Shown: positions 1 to 6,837 of the stretch, piece after piece | How the letters are laid out: the number at the start of each line of letters is the position of its first letter | How positions within the stretch are numbered: the first letter of the stretch is position 1 | NCBI GenBank assembly: GCA_031401535.1 | Contig: JANNRP010000022.1 | Span: 1-8,002 of the forward strand | DNA: 8,002 nt | Direction: 5' to 3' | DNA from: JAKFWF01 sp031401535 | GTDB taxonomy: Bacteria; Pseudomonadota; Alphaproteobacteria; Rhizobiales; Hyphomicrobiaceae | Translations under genes and position numbers: made by a program | The notes under the pieces: model-generated | Databases searched by the model: none | The model's input: the letters and a program-made list of their open reading frames with translations, nothing else | What the model was told of the DNA's origin: nothing

Positions 1-2001
1 ATCGCCAACCGCGGCGAGATCGCCCTGCGCGTCATCCGCGCCTGCAAGGAACTCGGCATCCGCACGGTGGCGGTCTATTCCAAAGCGGATGAGACCTCCA
101 TGCACGTGCAGTTGGCGGATGACGCCATCTGCATCGGAGCCGGTCCCAGCAATCAGAGTTATCTGATGATCGACCGCATCATTGCGGCCGCCGAGATTGC
201 CAATGTGGACGCGATCCATCCCGGATACGGATTCCTCAGCGAAAACGCCAGGTTTGCCCGCATCTGCGAGAGCTGCAAAATCAAATTCATTGGTCCCAGC
301 GCAGAGACCATCGAGATCATGGGCGATAAAAACCGGGCCCGGGCCACCGCCAAAAAGTGGAAAGTGCCGATCACCCCGGGCACGGACGGCATCCTCAAGG
401 ACGACAAGGAGGCTCTGGTGGCCGCTGCGGCCATGGGATATCCGGTCATGCTCAAAGCCTCCAACGGCGGCGGCGGCCGCGGCATGAGACCGGTCCATAA
501 CGAAGCCGCCATGGGTGCAGCTTTTGCCTCCGCCCGCAACGAAGCCGAAAAATGCTTCGGCAATGGCGACATGTACATGGAAAAGCTGATTCTGAATCCT
601 CACCACATTGAGATTCAGGTTTTGGGGGACACCAAGGGCAACGTGGTCGCCCTTGGGGAGCGCGATTGTTCCCTGCAGCGCCGCAATCAGAAGATCATCG
701 AGGAAGCGCCGTCGCCGCTGCTCGATGAAAAGACGCGCCGCGCCATGGGCGAGCAGGCGGTCAGTCTTGCCAAGGCAGTTGGATACGACAGCGCCGGCAC
801 GGTTGAGTTCGTGGCCGGACAGGACCGCTCGTTCTTCTTCCTTGAAATGAACACTCGGCTGCAGGTTGAGCATCCTGTAACCGAGTTGATTACCGGCATC
901 GATCTGGTCGAGCAGATGATCCGTGTGGCGGCCGGCGAGCCGCTCAAAATCAAACAATCGGATGTCAAATTGAAAGGCTGGGCGGTCGAGAGCCGGATTT
1001 ACGCCGAAGACCCCTATCGCAATTTCCTGCCCTCGATTGGCCGTCTGGTAAAGTATCGCCCGCCGAAGGAGGGGGCGACCAACGGCACGACGGTGCGCAA
1101 TGACACCGGCGTCACGGAAGGTTCCGAGATTTCGATGTTCTACGATCCAATGGTCGCAAAATTGGTGACGCATGGCGCCACGCGGGCTGCCGCCATCGAC
1201 GCCCAGGCCGATGCCCTCGATGCCTTCTATATCGACGGCATCCAGCACAACATCCCATTTCTGGCAGCGTTGATGCAGCATCCGCGCTGGCGATCGGGCA
1301 ATATTTCAACGGGCTTTATCGCCGAAGAGTATTCTGCGGGCTTTGTACCCCGCGCGGCGGGCGGCGCAGAATTGGAGTTGCTGGCTGGGATTGCGGCATC
1401 GATTGATCATCTGAACAACAACCGACGCCGTGACATTACCGGTCAGATGGGAGGGCCCAATGTTCGCTTCGCATCGCGACGGGTAGTTCGCCTCGGTAAC
1501 AGTGAGCAGCGCATCGATGTGGCGGGTGGCAACGGCTATCCGACGTACGTAACGTTCCTTGATGCCCAGGCCAAGTCCTTGCGGTGTCTCGAGATCGTCT
1601 CTGCCTGGTGGCCGGGCGAGCCGGTATGGACCGGTACAGTCGACGGCAAACCTGCGGCGGTCCAGGTGCGCCAGATCCTCAATGGTTACGAGTTGGCCTA
1701 TCGGGGCATTCAAGTGCCGGTGCGCGTCTTCACCGAGCGTGAGGCCGCGCTCGAGCATCTGATGCCCACAAAAATCGCAGCCGACATGAGCAAGTTTCTT
1801 CTGTGTCCTATGCCGGGCCTCATTAAGGCGGTGCATGTTGTTGAAGGCCAAGACGTGAAAGCTGGCGACAACCTCGCTATCGTCGAGGCGATGAAGATGG
1901 AAAACATTCTGCGGGCCGAGCGTGACGGCACGGTGAAGGCTGTCAAAGCACAGGCTGGCGACAGTCTCGCAGTCGACGCTGTGATCCTCGAGTTTGCCTG
2001 A
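1..2001 (+). CDS. pccA: Propionyl-CoA carboxylase alpha chain (biotin carboxylase + BCCP), 5' partial
   Basis: Biotin-dependent carboxylase subunit. It carboxylates its own biotin with ATP and bicarbonate; a partner beta chain passes CO2 to propionyl-CoA, giving methylmalonyl-CoA in the cytoplasm. The frame is open from base 1, where it reads IANRGEIALR, the start of the biotin carboxylase N-domain, so only about 6-8 codons are missing. Counting from base 1 (666 residues): HPGYGFLSEN near 73-82, glycine-rich ATP-grasp loop KASNGGGGRG near 152-161, ERDCSLQRRNQK near 220-231, EMNTRLQVEHP near 282-292, then GWAVESRIYAEDP and a SEISMFYDPM stretch resembling PCCA. The C-terminal biotinyl domain has PMPG and EAMKMEN; the biotinylated lysine is codon 1894-1896. 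Length and the middle region favour PccA over acetyl- or methylcrotonyl-CoA carboxylase subunits, which remain the alternatives. No beta-chain gene lies downstream; it may be upstream or elsewhere. Confidence 0.9.
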   Translation: MANRGEIALRVIRACKELGIRTVAVYSKADETSMHVQLADDAICIGAGPSNQSYLMIDRIIAAAEIANVDAIHPGYGFLSENARFARICESCKIKFIGPSAETIEIMGDKNRARATAKKWKVPITPGTDGILKDDKEALVAAAAMGYPVMLKASNGGGGRGMRPVHNEAAMGAAFASARNEAEKCFGNGDMYMEKLILNPHHIEIQVLGDTKGNVVALGERDCSLQRRNQKIIEEAPSPLLDEKTRRAMGEQAVSLAKAVGYDSAGTVEFVAGQDRSFFFLEMNTRLQVEHPVTELITGIDLVEQMIRVAAGEPLKIKQSDVKLKGWAVESRIYAEDPYRNFLPSIGRLVKYRPPKEGATNGTTVRNDTGVTEGSEISMFYDPMVAKLVTHGATRAAAIDAQADALDAFYIDGIQHNIPFLAALMQHPRWRSGNISTGFIAEEYSAGFVPRAAGGAELELLAGIAASIDHLNNNRRRDITGQMGGPNVRFASRRVVRLGNSEQRIDVAGGNGYPTYVTFLDAQAKSLRCLEIVSAWWPGEPVWTGTVDGKPAAVQVRQILNGYELAYRGIQVPVRVFTEREAALEHLMPTKIAADMSKFLLCPMPGLIKAVHVVEGQDVKAGDNLAIVEAMKMENILRAERDGTVKAVKAQAGDSLAVDAVILEFA

Positions 2002-2111
2002 TCCGGCTGTTGCACTGGGTAGCAGTGGCCGGTATGCGGCTAGCGACTATCTCTGGCCGCCAAGAGGACTTGCGGATGGCGGCAATTCCTCCAAAGGTTG
2101 CAGCCAACGTT

Positions 2112-2120
2112 AGGGAGGAA
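2112..2120 (+). promoter_or_regulatory. Ribosome binding site of the TRAP binding protein
   Basis: AGGGAGGAA, with the GGAGG core at 2114-2118 placed 7 bases before the ATG at 2126. It fixes the start in front of the twin-arginine signal. The 124-base gap after pccA shows no clear terminator or promoter. Confidence 0.75.
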
Positions 2121-2125
2121 GAACA

Positions 2126-3226
2126 ATGAAACGTCGTACGTTCCTGAAAGCTGCGAGCATGGGCGGCGCCGCTGCCGCCATTGCCAGTCCCGCTCTCGCG
2201 CAAGCGAGCCCAACCGTCAATTGGCGGCTGCAGTCGAGCTATCCAAAGTCGCTCGAAACGCTGTTTGGAGCCTGCACGTTTTTTGCCGATGCGGTTTCGG
2301 ATGCGACCGACGGCAAGTTCAAGATCCAGACCTTCGCCGCGGGCGAGATTGTGCCTGCCTTGCAGGTGGCAGATGCCGTCGGCAACGGCACGGTCGAGAT
2401 GGGTCAGACCGGATCGTACTTTTACATCGGCAAGGACATGGGATTTGCTTTCGGTACGGCAATCCCGTGGGGTCCCAACAGCCGCCAGCAGAGCGCCTGG
2501 CTGTATCGCGCGGGTGGGCTCGACCTGCTCAACGAGCTTTATGAAAAATTTGGCATCTTCGCCCTTCCCGCTGGCAACACAGGCACGCAGATGGGCGGCT
2601 GGTTCCGCAAGGAAATCAAGTCCAAGGATGACCTTGCCGGGTTGAAAATGCGTATTGGCGGTCTCGGTGGCAATGTGCTGCAGAAGCTCGGCGTTGTGCC
2701 GCAGCAATTGGGCGCTGGCGATATCTATCCAGCACTCGAAAAGGGCGTGATCGATGCTGCCGAATTCGTCGGTCCCTATGATGATGAAAAGTTGGGGTTG
2801 GCAAAGGTTGCTCCGTTCTATCACTACCCGGCGTTCTGGGAGGGCGGCGCGGAGCTGAGCTTCTTCCTGAACAAGCAGAAGTGGGAGGAGCTGCCGAAGG
2901 CCTACAAATCGATCGTGCGGACCGCTGCAATGGCGACCGGGCATGACATGCAGGCAAAATATGATGTATTGAACCCGCCGGCCCTGAAGCGCCTCATTGC
3001 GGCGGGCGCCAAGCTGACACCGTTACCGCCCGACGTGATGAAGGCGAGCTACAAGGCAGCGCACGATCTCTACAAGGAGCTCTCCGAGAAGCACCCGAGC
3101 TTCAAAAAGATCTTCGATCACCAGATGGCGTTCCATCGAGAAAGCCAGCCGTGGTGGGGAATTTCTGATCTGACGTACGACTACAACATCACTACGGCGA
3201 TGCAGCAGAGGTGGGAAAACGGCTGA
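2126..3226 (+). CDS. TRAP transporter solute-binding protein, TakP-like (2-oxo acid type), Tat-exported
   Basis: Periplasmic binding protein of a tripartite ATP-independent periplasmic (DctP-family) transporter, 366 residues, normal for the family. The N-terminus has the twin-arginine motif KRRTFLK at 2-8, an alanine-rich hydrophobic stretch and a PALAQA cleavage region near 22-27, so it is probably exported folded by Tat. The mature part has GTQMGGWF (153-160), LKMRIGG with the conserved ligand-binding arginine at 176, GDIYPALEKG and EFVGPYDDEKLG (213-224). These resemble Rhodobacter sphaeroides TakP, which binds pyruvate and other 2-oxo acids with a metal ion; lactate-binding relatives are the main alternative. 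The ligand cannot be settled from sequence. No membrane subunits (DctQ/DctM) follow. It starts 124 bases after pccA and may be co-transcribed with it. Family is sure; substrate class is moderate. Confidence 0.9.
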   Translation: MKRRTFLKAASMGGAAAAIASPALAQASPTVNWRLQSSYPKSLETLFGACTFFADAVSDATDGKFKIQTFAAGEIVPALQVADAVGNGTVEMGQTGSYFYIGKDMGFAFGTAIPWGPNSRQQSAWLYRAGGLDLLNELYEKFGIFALPAGNTGTQMGGWFRKEIKSKDDLAGLKMRIGGLGGNVLQKLGVVPQQLGAGDIYPALEKGVIDAAEFVGPYDDEKLGLAKVAPFYHYPAFWEGGAELSFFLNKQKWEELPKAYKSIVRTAAMATGHDMQAKYDVLNPPALKRLIAAGAKLTPLPPDVMKASYKAAHDLYKELSEKHPSFKKIFDHQMAFHRESQPWWGISDLTYDYNITTAMQQRWENG

Positions 3227-3255
3227 TCTGCTGCGTCAGCGACCAGGTTTTGTGC

Positions 3256-3288
3256 ATCGAGCGCCCGTTTTGGCGCTCGATTCATTTC
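3256..3288 (+). terminator. Stem-loop after the TRAP binding protein, possible terminator
   Basis: A perfect 10-bp inverted repeat (ATCGAGCGCC at 3256-3265, GGCGCTCGAT at 3272-3281) encloses the 6-base loop CGTTTT. It begins 30 bases after the stop codon and is followed by TCATTTC rather than a clean T-run. It may be a modest terminator or a 3'-end stabilising hairpin that lets the first binding protein accumulate above its neighbours. Confidence 0.6.
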
Positions 3289-3339
3289 TAAGCCCGGCTT
3301 ACACTGCCCATCTATCGAATTCTGTCGGAGGAACTCACC

Positions 3340-4287
3340 ATGCGTTGCAGTCCATTTATTGCCGTCCTCGCTGGCTTCACGGTGCTGTCGACGACCGCTA
3401 CTGCCCAGGAAACCAAGGTCGTCGTCGGCATGTCGGGTTGGACCGGTTTTGCACCGCTGACGCTGGCCAAGGAAGCCGGGATATTCAAGAAGAACGGTCT
3501 CGACGTCACGATCAAGAAGATCCCTCAGAAAGATCGTCATCTGGCCATCGCGTCGGGCGACGTACAGTGTGCGGCGACCACGGTCGAAACCTGGATTGCA
3601 TGGAACGCCAACGGCGTTGCCACAAAGCAGATCTTCCAACTCGACAAATCTTACGGCGCCGACGGCATGGCAGTCCGCAACACCATTGCCTCGATCAAGG
3701 ACTTGAAGGGCAAGACGGTGGCCGCGTCCGCTCCTGGCACCGCGCCCTATTTCACCCTCGCCTGGATGCTCAAGAAGAACGGGTTGACGGTCAAGGATGT
3801 GACCGTCGTCAACATGGAACCGGCGGCTGCCGCGCAGGCGTTCGTTGCCGGGCAAAACGATGTGGCGATGACCTACGAGCCATATCTTTCGACCGTGCGC
3901 GCCGCACCCGACCAGGGCAAGATCATCGCAACCACGCTCGACTATCCGATGATCATGGACACCTTTGGCTGCACGCCGAAGTTCCTCGCCGACAATCCGA
4001 AGGCAGCTAAGGCACTCGCCGACAGCTATTTCGAAGCGATTGACTTGATCGCCAAGGACCCGGCGAAGTCGAATGAAATCATGGGTGCTGACGTCAAGCA
4101 GTCGGGCGAGCAGTTTGCGGGGTCGTCGAAGTACCTGCGCTGGCAAGATAAGACGTCGAACCAAAAGTTCTTCTCGGGCGAGTGGCAGGCGTTCTCCAAG
4201 GAAGCTGGCGAGCTGTTGCTGGAGATGGGCATCATCAAGCAGATGCCCAAGCTCGAGGACATCGTCGATACGAGCTTTATCAAATAG
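3340..4287 (+). CDS. ABC transporter substrate-binding protein, NMT1/SsuA-like
   Basis: Periplasmic binding protein, 315 residues, of the NMT1/THI5-like class that includes nitrate, sulfonate, taurine and pyrimidine-precursor binders. A Sec signal peptide is visible: a short basic start, a hydrophobic core at about 5-17, and cleavage after ATA at 20-22. There is no lipobox cysteine. The mature protein has GWTGFAPLTLAKEAGIFKKN (33-52), typical of this fold's first lobe, then SYGADGM (104-110), DLKGKTVAASAPGTAPY (121-137) and YEPYLS (179-184). The start is supported by GGAGG at 3327-3331, 8 bases before the ATG. No ATPase or permease gene is adjacent, so the ligand cannot be inferred from context; urea-related, sulfonate or nitrate-type substrates are all possible. 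It is separated from the TRAP protein by a stem-loop and converges with the cupin gene. Confidence 0.85.
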   Translation: MRCSPFIAVLAGFTVLSTTATAQETKVVVGMSGWTGFAPLTLAKEAGIFKKNGLDVTIKKIPQKDRHLAIASGDVQCAATTVETWIAWNANGVATKQIFQLDKSYGADGMAVRNTIASIKDLKGKTVAASAPGTAPYFTLAWMLKKNGLTVKDVTVVNMEPAAAAQAFVAGQNDVAMTYEPYLSTVRAAPDQGKIIATTLDYPMIMDTFGCTPKFLADNPKAAKALADSYFEAIDLIAKDPAKSNEIMGADVKQSGEQFAGSSKYLRWQDKTSNQKFFSGEWQAFSKEAGELLLEMGIIKQMPKLEDIVDTSFIK

Positions 4288-4308
4288 ACAGCGTTTGTGG
4301 GCAGCGTA

Positions 4309-4339
4309 GCAGGCGGCGTTCAATGAGATCGACGCCTGC
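4309..4339. terminator. Inverted repeat between convergent genes, possible terminator
   Basis: GCAGGCG (4309-4315) and CGCCTGC (4333-4339) form a 7-bp stem with two further internal C-G pairs possible after a mismatch. It lies between the ABC binding protein stop and the convergent cupin stop. There is no T-run on either strand, so termination is only suggested by position. Confidence 0.3.
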
Positions 4340-4403
4340 ATTATGAAGCCGATGCTTGATCCGGCCGGCGTTTTCGGAGCCATTCAAACAAACGAGCTGA
4401 ATT

Positions 4404-4820
4404 TTACTTCGTTGCAAGTATGATGTCCAAATCAGGCAACAGAACAATGCCATCCTGGTCGCTGCCAGAGGAGTGGACTACGAGCCACTTGCACGGCGTT
4501 GCACTCCGATTGAACGGCGCATGCGGGACATCGGCTGGCACGAAGATCTGGTCGCCGGTCCGCACATCGGCATGGCGCTCCAGGGCGTCCCCGTAGTAGA
4601 CGGTGCAGTCGCCTTCAAGAAGATAGGCAATTGTTTCAATACCTTGATGGTGGTGAACCTTCGCCCGCGCACCCGGTGGCATCGGCAGAATGTTCATGCA
4701 AATACGCGTGGTGCCGACCGTCTCTGTTGAGGCTCCCGCGCCGTAATCGAACCCTTGTTTTCCAAGGTAGGTCCGGCCCGGCTTGATCACCTGAACTTTG
4801 TCCGTCTTGGAGACGACCAT
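4404..4820 (-). CDS. Small single-domain cupin protein
   Basis: Cupin beta-barrel protein of 138 residues with an unknown substrate. Metal-binding motif 1 is clear: G50, H56 and H58 within VHHHQ, E62, then G70. Motif 2 reads G89, P95, H100 and N104, with aspartate at the usual glycine position (97). The three histidines and one glutamate that bind Fe, Mn or other divalent metals are all present, so it could be an enzyme such as a dioxygenase or isomerase, or a binding protein. I chose the ATG at 4820 because AAGGAA (4827-4832) sits 6 bases before it; a GTG at 4856 would add 12 residues but has no close ribosome site. It lies 60 bases downstream of pncB on the same strand and is probably co-transcribed, which might hint at a role near NAD or pyridine metabolism. 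That is inference only. Confidence 0.85.
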   Translation of the reverse strand: MVVSKTDKVQVIKPGRTYLGKQGFDYGAGASTETVGTTRICMNILPMPPGARAKVHHHQGIETIAYLLEGDCTVYYGDALERHADVRTGDQIFVPADVPHAPFNRSATPCKWLVVHSSGSDQDGIVLLPDLDIILATK

Positions 4821-4880
4821 CCTACATTCCTTCAGCTGAAAACGCTCATCATCCACTTATTTGACTGGCTCGCTCCAACC

Positions 4881-6173
4881 TTAAACTAACACCGGCGCTG
4901 CAGCGGTGGCGCGATGACCGAACACGCGCTTGTAGCGTTCAATCTCGGCCTTTGGCCCGACGGCCTTGTTGAGGTTATCCGATAGTTTGACCGCAGGGTG
5001 GCCGTTGGCCGCCACCACCTTGCAGACAATCGAAAACGGATCGAGGCTGCCATCGGGGGACAATCCGCGGAAGTCATTGGTGAGTAGCGTGCCCCAGCCG
5101 AAGCCGACCCGCATGCGACCAGCAAAATGCCGATGGATCATCTCGATGGTGTCGGCATCCAGGCCGTCCGAGAAGATCGCGAGCTTGTTAGCAGCATTCT
5201 GCCCCTGCGCCGTCCACCAGCGGAGTGCCGCTTCGCCTTGCGCGATCGGATCACCGCTGTCGATGCGAATGCCGGTCCATTGGCTCAGCCAGTCGGGCGC
5301 GCGGGCAAGGAAGCCCTCCGTGCCATAGGTGTCGGGCAAAATGATCCGCAGGTTGCCTTCGTAGTCCTGTTGCCAGTCGGCGAGCACCCGGTAGGGCGCA
5401 GCAGCCAGGCTCGCGTCGTCGGCGCTCAGAGCGGCATAGACCATCGGCAGTTCGTGCGCGTTGGTGCCGATCGCTTCGACTTCGCGGCGCATCGCGATCA
5501 GGCAGTTTGACGTGCCGAGGAATGCAGTTCCCAGCCCCTCCTGCATGGCTTGGACGCACCAGTCCTGCCACAGGAAGCCATGGCGCCGCCGTGTGCCGAA
5601 GTCGGCAATACGCAAGTTGTCGAGCTGGCGCAGCTGTTCGATTTTTTCCCACACACGGGTCATGGCGCGGGCGTACAGGACCTGCAACTCGAACTTGCCC
5701 ATGCCGCGCAGTACGGCCCGCGAACGCAATTCCATAATGACGGCGAGGGCTGGGATTTCCCACATCGTCGTCTCGATCCACGGGCCCTCGAACACAAGTT
5801 CGTACTGATCGCCGCGCTTTTCTAGTTGATAGGCGGGAAAGCGGAATTCCTCCAACCACCCCATGAAGTCGGGCGAGAACATCTGGCGTTTGCCGTAGAA
5901 TGTGTTGCCGCGTAGCCAGGTGCTTTCACCGCGTGTTAGTCGGAGCGTGCGGATGTGGTCGAGTTGCTCGCGCAGTTCGCCAATGTCGATGAGACGGGCC
6001 AACGGCACATTCGGCGAGCGGTTGATTATGGCGAACGTTACCCGTGTTTGCGATAATCGCCGGTAAATTGTTTGTGCCATCAGTAGCTTGTAAAAGTCGG
6101 TGTCGATCACAGACCGGACGATCGGATCGATCTTCCACGTATGATTGTAGACGCGGGCAGCAATGTCGGTCAC
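4881..6173 (-). CDS. pncB: Nicotinate phosphoribosyltransferase
   Basis: Cytoplasmic enzyme of the Preiss-Handler NAD salvage route: nicotinate + PRPP + ATP gives nicotinate mononucleotide (EC 6.3.4.21). It has 430 residues, slightly longer than the roughly 400 of enterobacterial PncB. Visible motifs in order: DTDFYKLLMAQ (24-34), GPWIETTMWEIPALAVI (130-146), DFGTRRRHG (191-199), GTSN (220-223), GTNAHE (236-241) with His240 matching the phosphorylated catalytic histidine, RIDSGDP (303-309), FSDGLD (334-339), GFGWGTLLTND (357-367) and KLSDN (396-400). All expected active-site blocks are present, so it should be functional. The start is GTG at 6173; GGAG at 6184-6187 lies 10 bases upstream. The cupin gene follows. 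Upstream lie an inverted repeat, a same-strand terminator and a 26-codon frame that may form a regulatory leader. Confidence 0.95.
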   Translation of the reverse strand: MTDIAARVYNHTWKIDPIVRSVIDTDFYKLLMAQTIYRRLSQTRVTFAIINRSPNVPLARLIDIGELREQLDHIRTLRLTRGESTWLRGNTFYGKRQMFSPDFMGWLEEFRFPAYQLEKRGDQYELVFEGPWIETTMWEIPALAVIMELRSRAVLRGMGKFELQVLYARAMTRVWEKIEQLRQLDNLRIADFGTRRRHGFLWQDWCVQAMQEGLGTAFLGTSNCLIAMRREVEAIGTNAHELPMVYAALSADDASLAAAPYRVLADWQQDYEGNLRIILPDTYGTEGFLARAPDWLSQWTGIRIDSGDPIAQGEAALRWWTAQGQNAANKLAIFSDGLDADTIEMIHRHFAGRMRVGFGWGTLLTNDFRGLSPDGSLDPFSIVCKVVAANGHPAVKLSDNLNKAVGPKAEIERYKRVFGHRATAAAPVLV

Positions 6174-6221
6174 GTCAGCTGGTCTCCGGCCCGCTCACCG
6201 TTGAGGCAACGGCTAGATCAT

Positions 6222-6256
6222 GTGACACTATTTTTCGCGGACAGCGCAACTGTCAC
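6222..6256. promoter_or_regulatory. Inverted repeat in front of pncB, possible operator
   Basis: GTGACA (6222-6227) and TGTCAC (6251-6256) are perfect inverted copies. A second, tighter repeat is nested inside: GACAG (6240-6244), loop CGCAA, CTGTC (6250-6254). The block lies 49-83 bases upstream of the pncB start codon, within the region expected to hold its promoter. It may be a repressor site for NAD salvage or an RNA hairpin; no known operator was recognised. Confidence 0.3.
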
Positions 6257-6275
6257 GATTTCAAAGCTGGGGCCA

Positions 6276-6307
6276 ACAAAAAGGGCCACCCTTGGCAGGT
6301 GACCCTT
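6276..6307 (-). terminator. Rho-independent terminator on the minus strand, between the 26-codon frame and pncB
   Basis: Arms 6298-6307 and 6281-6290 make a 10-bp stem with a 7-base loop. Read as - strand RNA all ten pairs form, one being U-G; read on + the same position is a C-A mismatch. The - strand stem runs directly into five Ts (6282-6278, two of them within the stem base), then G and TT. Strand choice is therefore well supported. It ends transcripts coming from the short frame at 6447-6367, about 60 bases after that frame's stop and about 100 bases before pncB. Confidence 0.75.
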
Positions 6308-6366
6308 CGTGAGTTGTGATGGCCGCTCGCGCTGAATAGTGCCGACGCGCGCCTCACAGTGGTATC

Positions 6367-6447
6367 TCACACGTGCGCGAGAGAATGCTCCAGCGCCGTT
6401 CCGATGACCGTGAGCCCTAGCGGCATCATCTTCATCTCACTCGACAT
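6367..6447 (-). CDS. 26-residue peptide, unknown (micropeptide or leader peptide)
   Basis: Unrecognised short frame: ATG at 6447, TGA at 6369-6367, 26 residues. The peptide begins MSSEMKMMPLGL and ends EHSLAHV. It has four Met, four Leu, two His, no Cys, Tyr, Trp or Arg, and a mildly hydrophobic middle, too short for a convincing membrane helix. The argument that it is real is the ribosome site, a 10-base perfect complement to the 16S tail at ideal spacing, plus a same-strand terminator shortly after the stop. It is not PqqA, which needs paired Glu and Tyr. It could be an independent small protein, a peptide precursor, or a leader whose translation governs the terminator and hence pncB. No function can be assigned. 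Confidence 0.5.
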   Translation of the reverse strand: MSSEMKMMPLGLTVIGTALEHSLAHV

Positions 6448-6449
6448 CA

Positions 6450-6459
6450 GATCACCTCC
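6450..6459 (-). promoter_or_regulatory. Very strong Shine-Dalgarno of the 26-codon frame
   Basis: On the - strand this reads GGAGGTGATC, fully complementary to the conserved 3' tail of bacterial 16S rRNA (GATCACCTCC). The GGAGG core is 7 bases from the ATG at 6447. No other start in the window has a match this long, which is the main reason for calling the short frame translated. Confidence 0.65.
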
Positions 6460-6837
6460 CTTCAATTGGTTTCGACTGCAACTAAGCTGACATATTCGAT
6501 CAAGACAGGCAACCGGCACACGCTGCCTCCCCGCCATAGAGCACTATCTAAAATGAGCGGGCAATTTGTCGCAGTCTACTTTCACGCCAGCTACGTACTT
6601 CGTCCGTTGAACTAAAAGTAACAAGATTTTGTTTGGTCTGTAGATCGCCAAATCGTCGCGGTTCCGGTTCCTGTTTAACGATATGTTTTCATTCAATTTT
6701 TATTGCTTCCATGGGCGTGGATGCGACTTGGGGATGGGGTATCCGATGCGTGAATCATTGTTGACACAAGATGTTGTCGCACCTGCACGTGACACAGGGT
6801 TAATCATCGTCACGCCATCACGTGCGGCCGCCGTATC
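6460..6837. other. Long divergent intergenic region, AT-richer, promoter-bearing
   Basis: This stretch separates the - strand short frame from the + strand B12-binding gene, so it should hold promoters for both. It is visibly richer in A and T than the coding DNA, notably 6600-6710. A perfect -35-like TTGACA is at 6761-6766, but no good -10 hexamer lies 16-18 bases on. The palindrome CACGTG occurs at 6786-6791 and 6819-6824, exactly 33 bases apart. A 20-codon frame beginning at 6553 has no ribosome site and is not called. No tRNA, riboswitch or insertion sequence was recognised. Confidence 0.5.

Noticed and set aside
1306..1851. 181-codon minus-strand frame inside pccA
   Set aside because: Antisense to the conserved carboxylase and biotinyl region; composition is typical of a shadow frame.
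1943..2944. 333-codon open frame on the minus strand across the TRAP binding protein
   Set aside because: It overlaps the pccA end and the TRAP gene antisense and has no recognisable motif.
3181..4383. 400-codon open frame on the minus strand opposite the ABC binding protein
   Set aside because: It is antisense to a protein with a signal peptide and clear family motifs and shows no recognisable domain; long antisense frames are common in GC-rich coding DNA.
6450..6459. GATCACCTCC on the plus strand, resembling the end of a 16S rRNA gene
   Set aside because: No other 16S sequence precedes it; the match is explained by the complementary Shine-Dalgarno on the minus strand.
6553..6615. 20-codon plus-strand frame in the AT-rich intergenic region
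   Set aside because: No ribosome site and no downstream terminator; likely chance.
6759..6795. PpsR/CrtJ-type site (TGT-N12-ACA) upstream of the B12-sensor gene
   Set aside because: TGT and ACA triplets occur, but none has the required 12-base spacing; the closest is TGT-N14-ACA.
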